Shown here: one piece after another, positions 62,992-64,000 of the stretch
Numbering within the stretch: position 1 is the first letter of the stretch
Layout of the letters: each line of letters begins with the position of its first letter
NCBI GenBank assembly: GCA_008933995.1
Contig: WARS01000052.1
Location: 558,001 to 622,000, forward strand
Direction: 5' to 3'
Length of the DNA: 64,000 bases
DNA from: Datnioides undecimradiatus
Lineage: Eukaryota; Chordata; Actinopteri; Lobotiformes; Datnioididae
Position numbers and translations under genes: made by a program
The notes under the pieces: generated by a model
What the model saw: the letters and a program-made list of their open reading frames with translations, nothing else
Told to the model about the DNA's origin: nothing
The model's database searches: none

Positions 62992-64000
62992 CATTCCTTT
63001 ATTGACTGAGGCTTCATTCTCAGTTTAATTAATTTTTTTAGCTTTGATAGCGAATGCTTTTAGATTTTTAAGTAAAAAAAAAAAAAAATCCTGTTTAGAA
63101 ATGAGTGAATTAGAAATTAATTAACCCCCTACTCTCACGCACAAAGTCATTAAACTAAAACTCTAAATGGGCTCGCAGCGCGGATGCAAATGCAAAATGA
63201 GCGCACGGTCATGTCTTGTGTGAAAATGTGCATTAAATTGTGACACACACCTGCCGCGCTGCAGAGCATCGTGCCACCAGGATGTGTCAGGCAGACTGAA
63301 AAGGTCAATGTACGGCAGCTGCAATGTGCCAAATGGGATAAAACTGTCAATGTGTCGGTGCTGTGCCCTTAACAGATCTTAACAGAGCACAGCAGCTTCA
63401 TTTTTACTTTATTCTGTTTCCAGTGAAGTATAAAGAGTTTAGAAATGAATCAGTGAATATGTTCACATGCACAACAAACCGAGAAATAAACAAACAAGCA
63501 TCTTTTCCTGGTATTCGGGTTGTGTGGTCCTGAGAAAACAGACGCGCAGGAGGTACTGTAACATCTCATTCAGGTTTCCGTTCCCTATCTTGCGCACAGG
63601 TGTTTCCTTAAGAAGAGTTACAAGGTATTTAGTCAGCATCTGCTGTCATTTGTGTCCCGTGCAACCGTCCGTGGTTACCTGTTGATTTCACTTCGAGACC
63701 TTCCACCTAGTTTACAAAAGCAGTTAGTGGTGGAGCTCTGCAGAGCGTCTCCTGCAGGCTGTCAATGAATAACCCCAGCAGATCTCTGTCCCGGTCACAA
63801 GGTGGGAAATCTGTGTGTGCCCAGAGCGCTTTCTCTTCTCTTTCGCTGTCTTGTGAGACGGCCTTCAGTATTAATGCACCCAAAGAATAAAACAGCTGCT
63901 GATCTTAGATTTGCTCTGCTTCTTTCTTTGAAACCCAAACTAAAGATCTTTACTCAAGCAATTTCCTCCCGCACTGTGCACTTGTCTGTATGTGTGTGCA

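Larger units (their letters stand above)
59973..64000. other. Non-coding stretch, no gene seen
   Basis: Short repeats are (TTTA)4 near 60273-60289, (AAAT)5 at 61945-61965, GT runs at 62430-62470, CTG repeats and an A15 run at 63074-63088. From about 61980 to 62300 the sequence is rich in CACACA/GTGTG and TGCATG words, giving spurious frames on both strands. No exon recognised. Sequence continues past the window end. Confidence 0.6.

Overview
This is 64 kb of vertebrate nuclear DNA, almost certainly from a ray-finned (teleost, probably percomorph) fish. Three things point that way. There is no bacterial-style gene packing or operon structure. Dinucleotide and tetranucleotide microsatellites are dense. 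Several degraded dispersed repeats resemble families I know from fish genomes: a tRNA-headed SINE with a 'cgctatataaa...ccatttacc'-type tail, a LINE ORF2 C-terminal remnant, a 'taaagtacatttac...ccactacatttca' repeat, a 'ctttattngtccca' repeat and a 'cccagatagca' repeat. These assignments come from memory and were not searched.

I find no convincing multi-exon protein-coding gene on either strand. All long open frames are either low-complexity (the GGAA/TTCC tract) or have no recognisable domain. The window reads as intergenic sequence or a very large intron, of the kind seen around developmental regulators. The best exon-like signals are on the + strand. One is a 29-nt segment at 55750-55778 with a good pyrimidine tract, AG, an ATG preceded by an in-frame stop, and a GTGAGT donor; it would encode MSKSET. 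Two others, at 37754-37824 and 38821-38869, could be 5' UTR exons. Whether they belong to one transcript is speculation.

Layout. 1-8.5 kb: unannotatable DNA with short microsatellites and an X-box palindrome (5.2 kb). 8.6-8.8 kb: LINE relic. 10.07-10.26 kb: a diverged ~147-bp duplication. 12.25-13.56 kb: TG/CA-rich decayed sequence. 14.2 kb: palindrome with two AP-1 sites. 16.3 kb: G-quadruplex motif. 18.6-19.04 kb: an unexplained cluster of TAAGGG/CCCTTA words. 19.07-20.55 kb: (GT)n, (TTTG)n and a GGAA minisatellite with ~178-bp higher-order units. 21.4-25 kb: Z-DNA-like and CA repeats and a perfect 15-bp X-box palindrome. 25.7 and 27.4 kb: two dispersed-repeat relics. 33.5, 39.7, 48.3-48.7 and 53.9 kb: AT-rich stretches dense in homeodomain-type motifs that could be conserved non-coding elements. 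36.3-40.9 kb: microsatellites and two exon-like segments. 41.1, 43.9, 45.9 and 50.8 kb: repeat relics. 53.4 kb: a perfect-stem hairpin. 55.75 kb: the best exon candidate. 59.8-63 kb: inverted CA/GT repeats, an X-box, CTG repeats.

The most interesting non-trivial signals are the four near-symmetric RFX X-boxes spread over the window, the TAAGGG/CCCTTA cluster, the higher-order structure inside the GGAA tract, and the exon-like segment at 55.75 kb. I do not see a new biological system that I can defend; what is here is consistent with a regulatory, gene-poor region of a fish genome.
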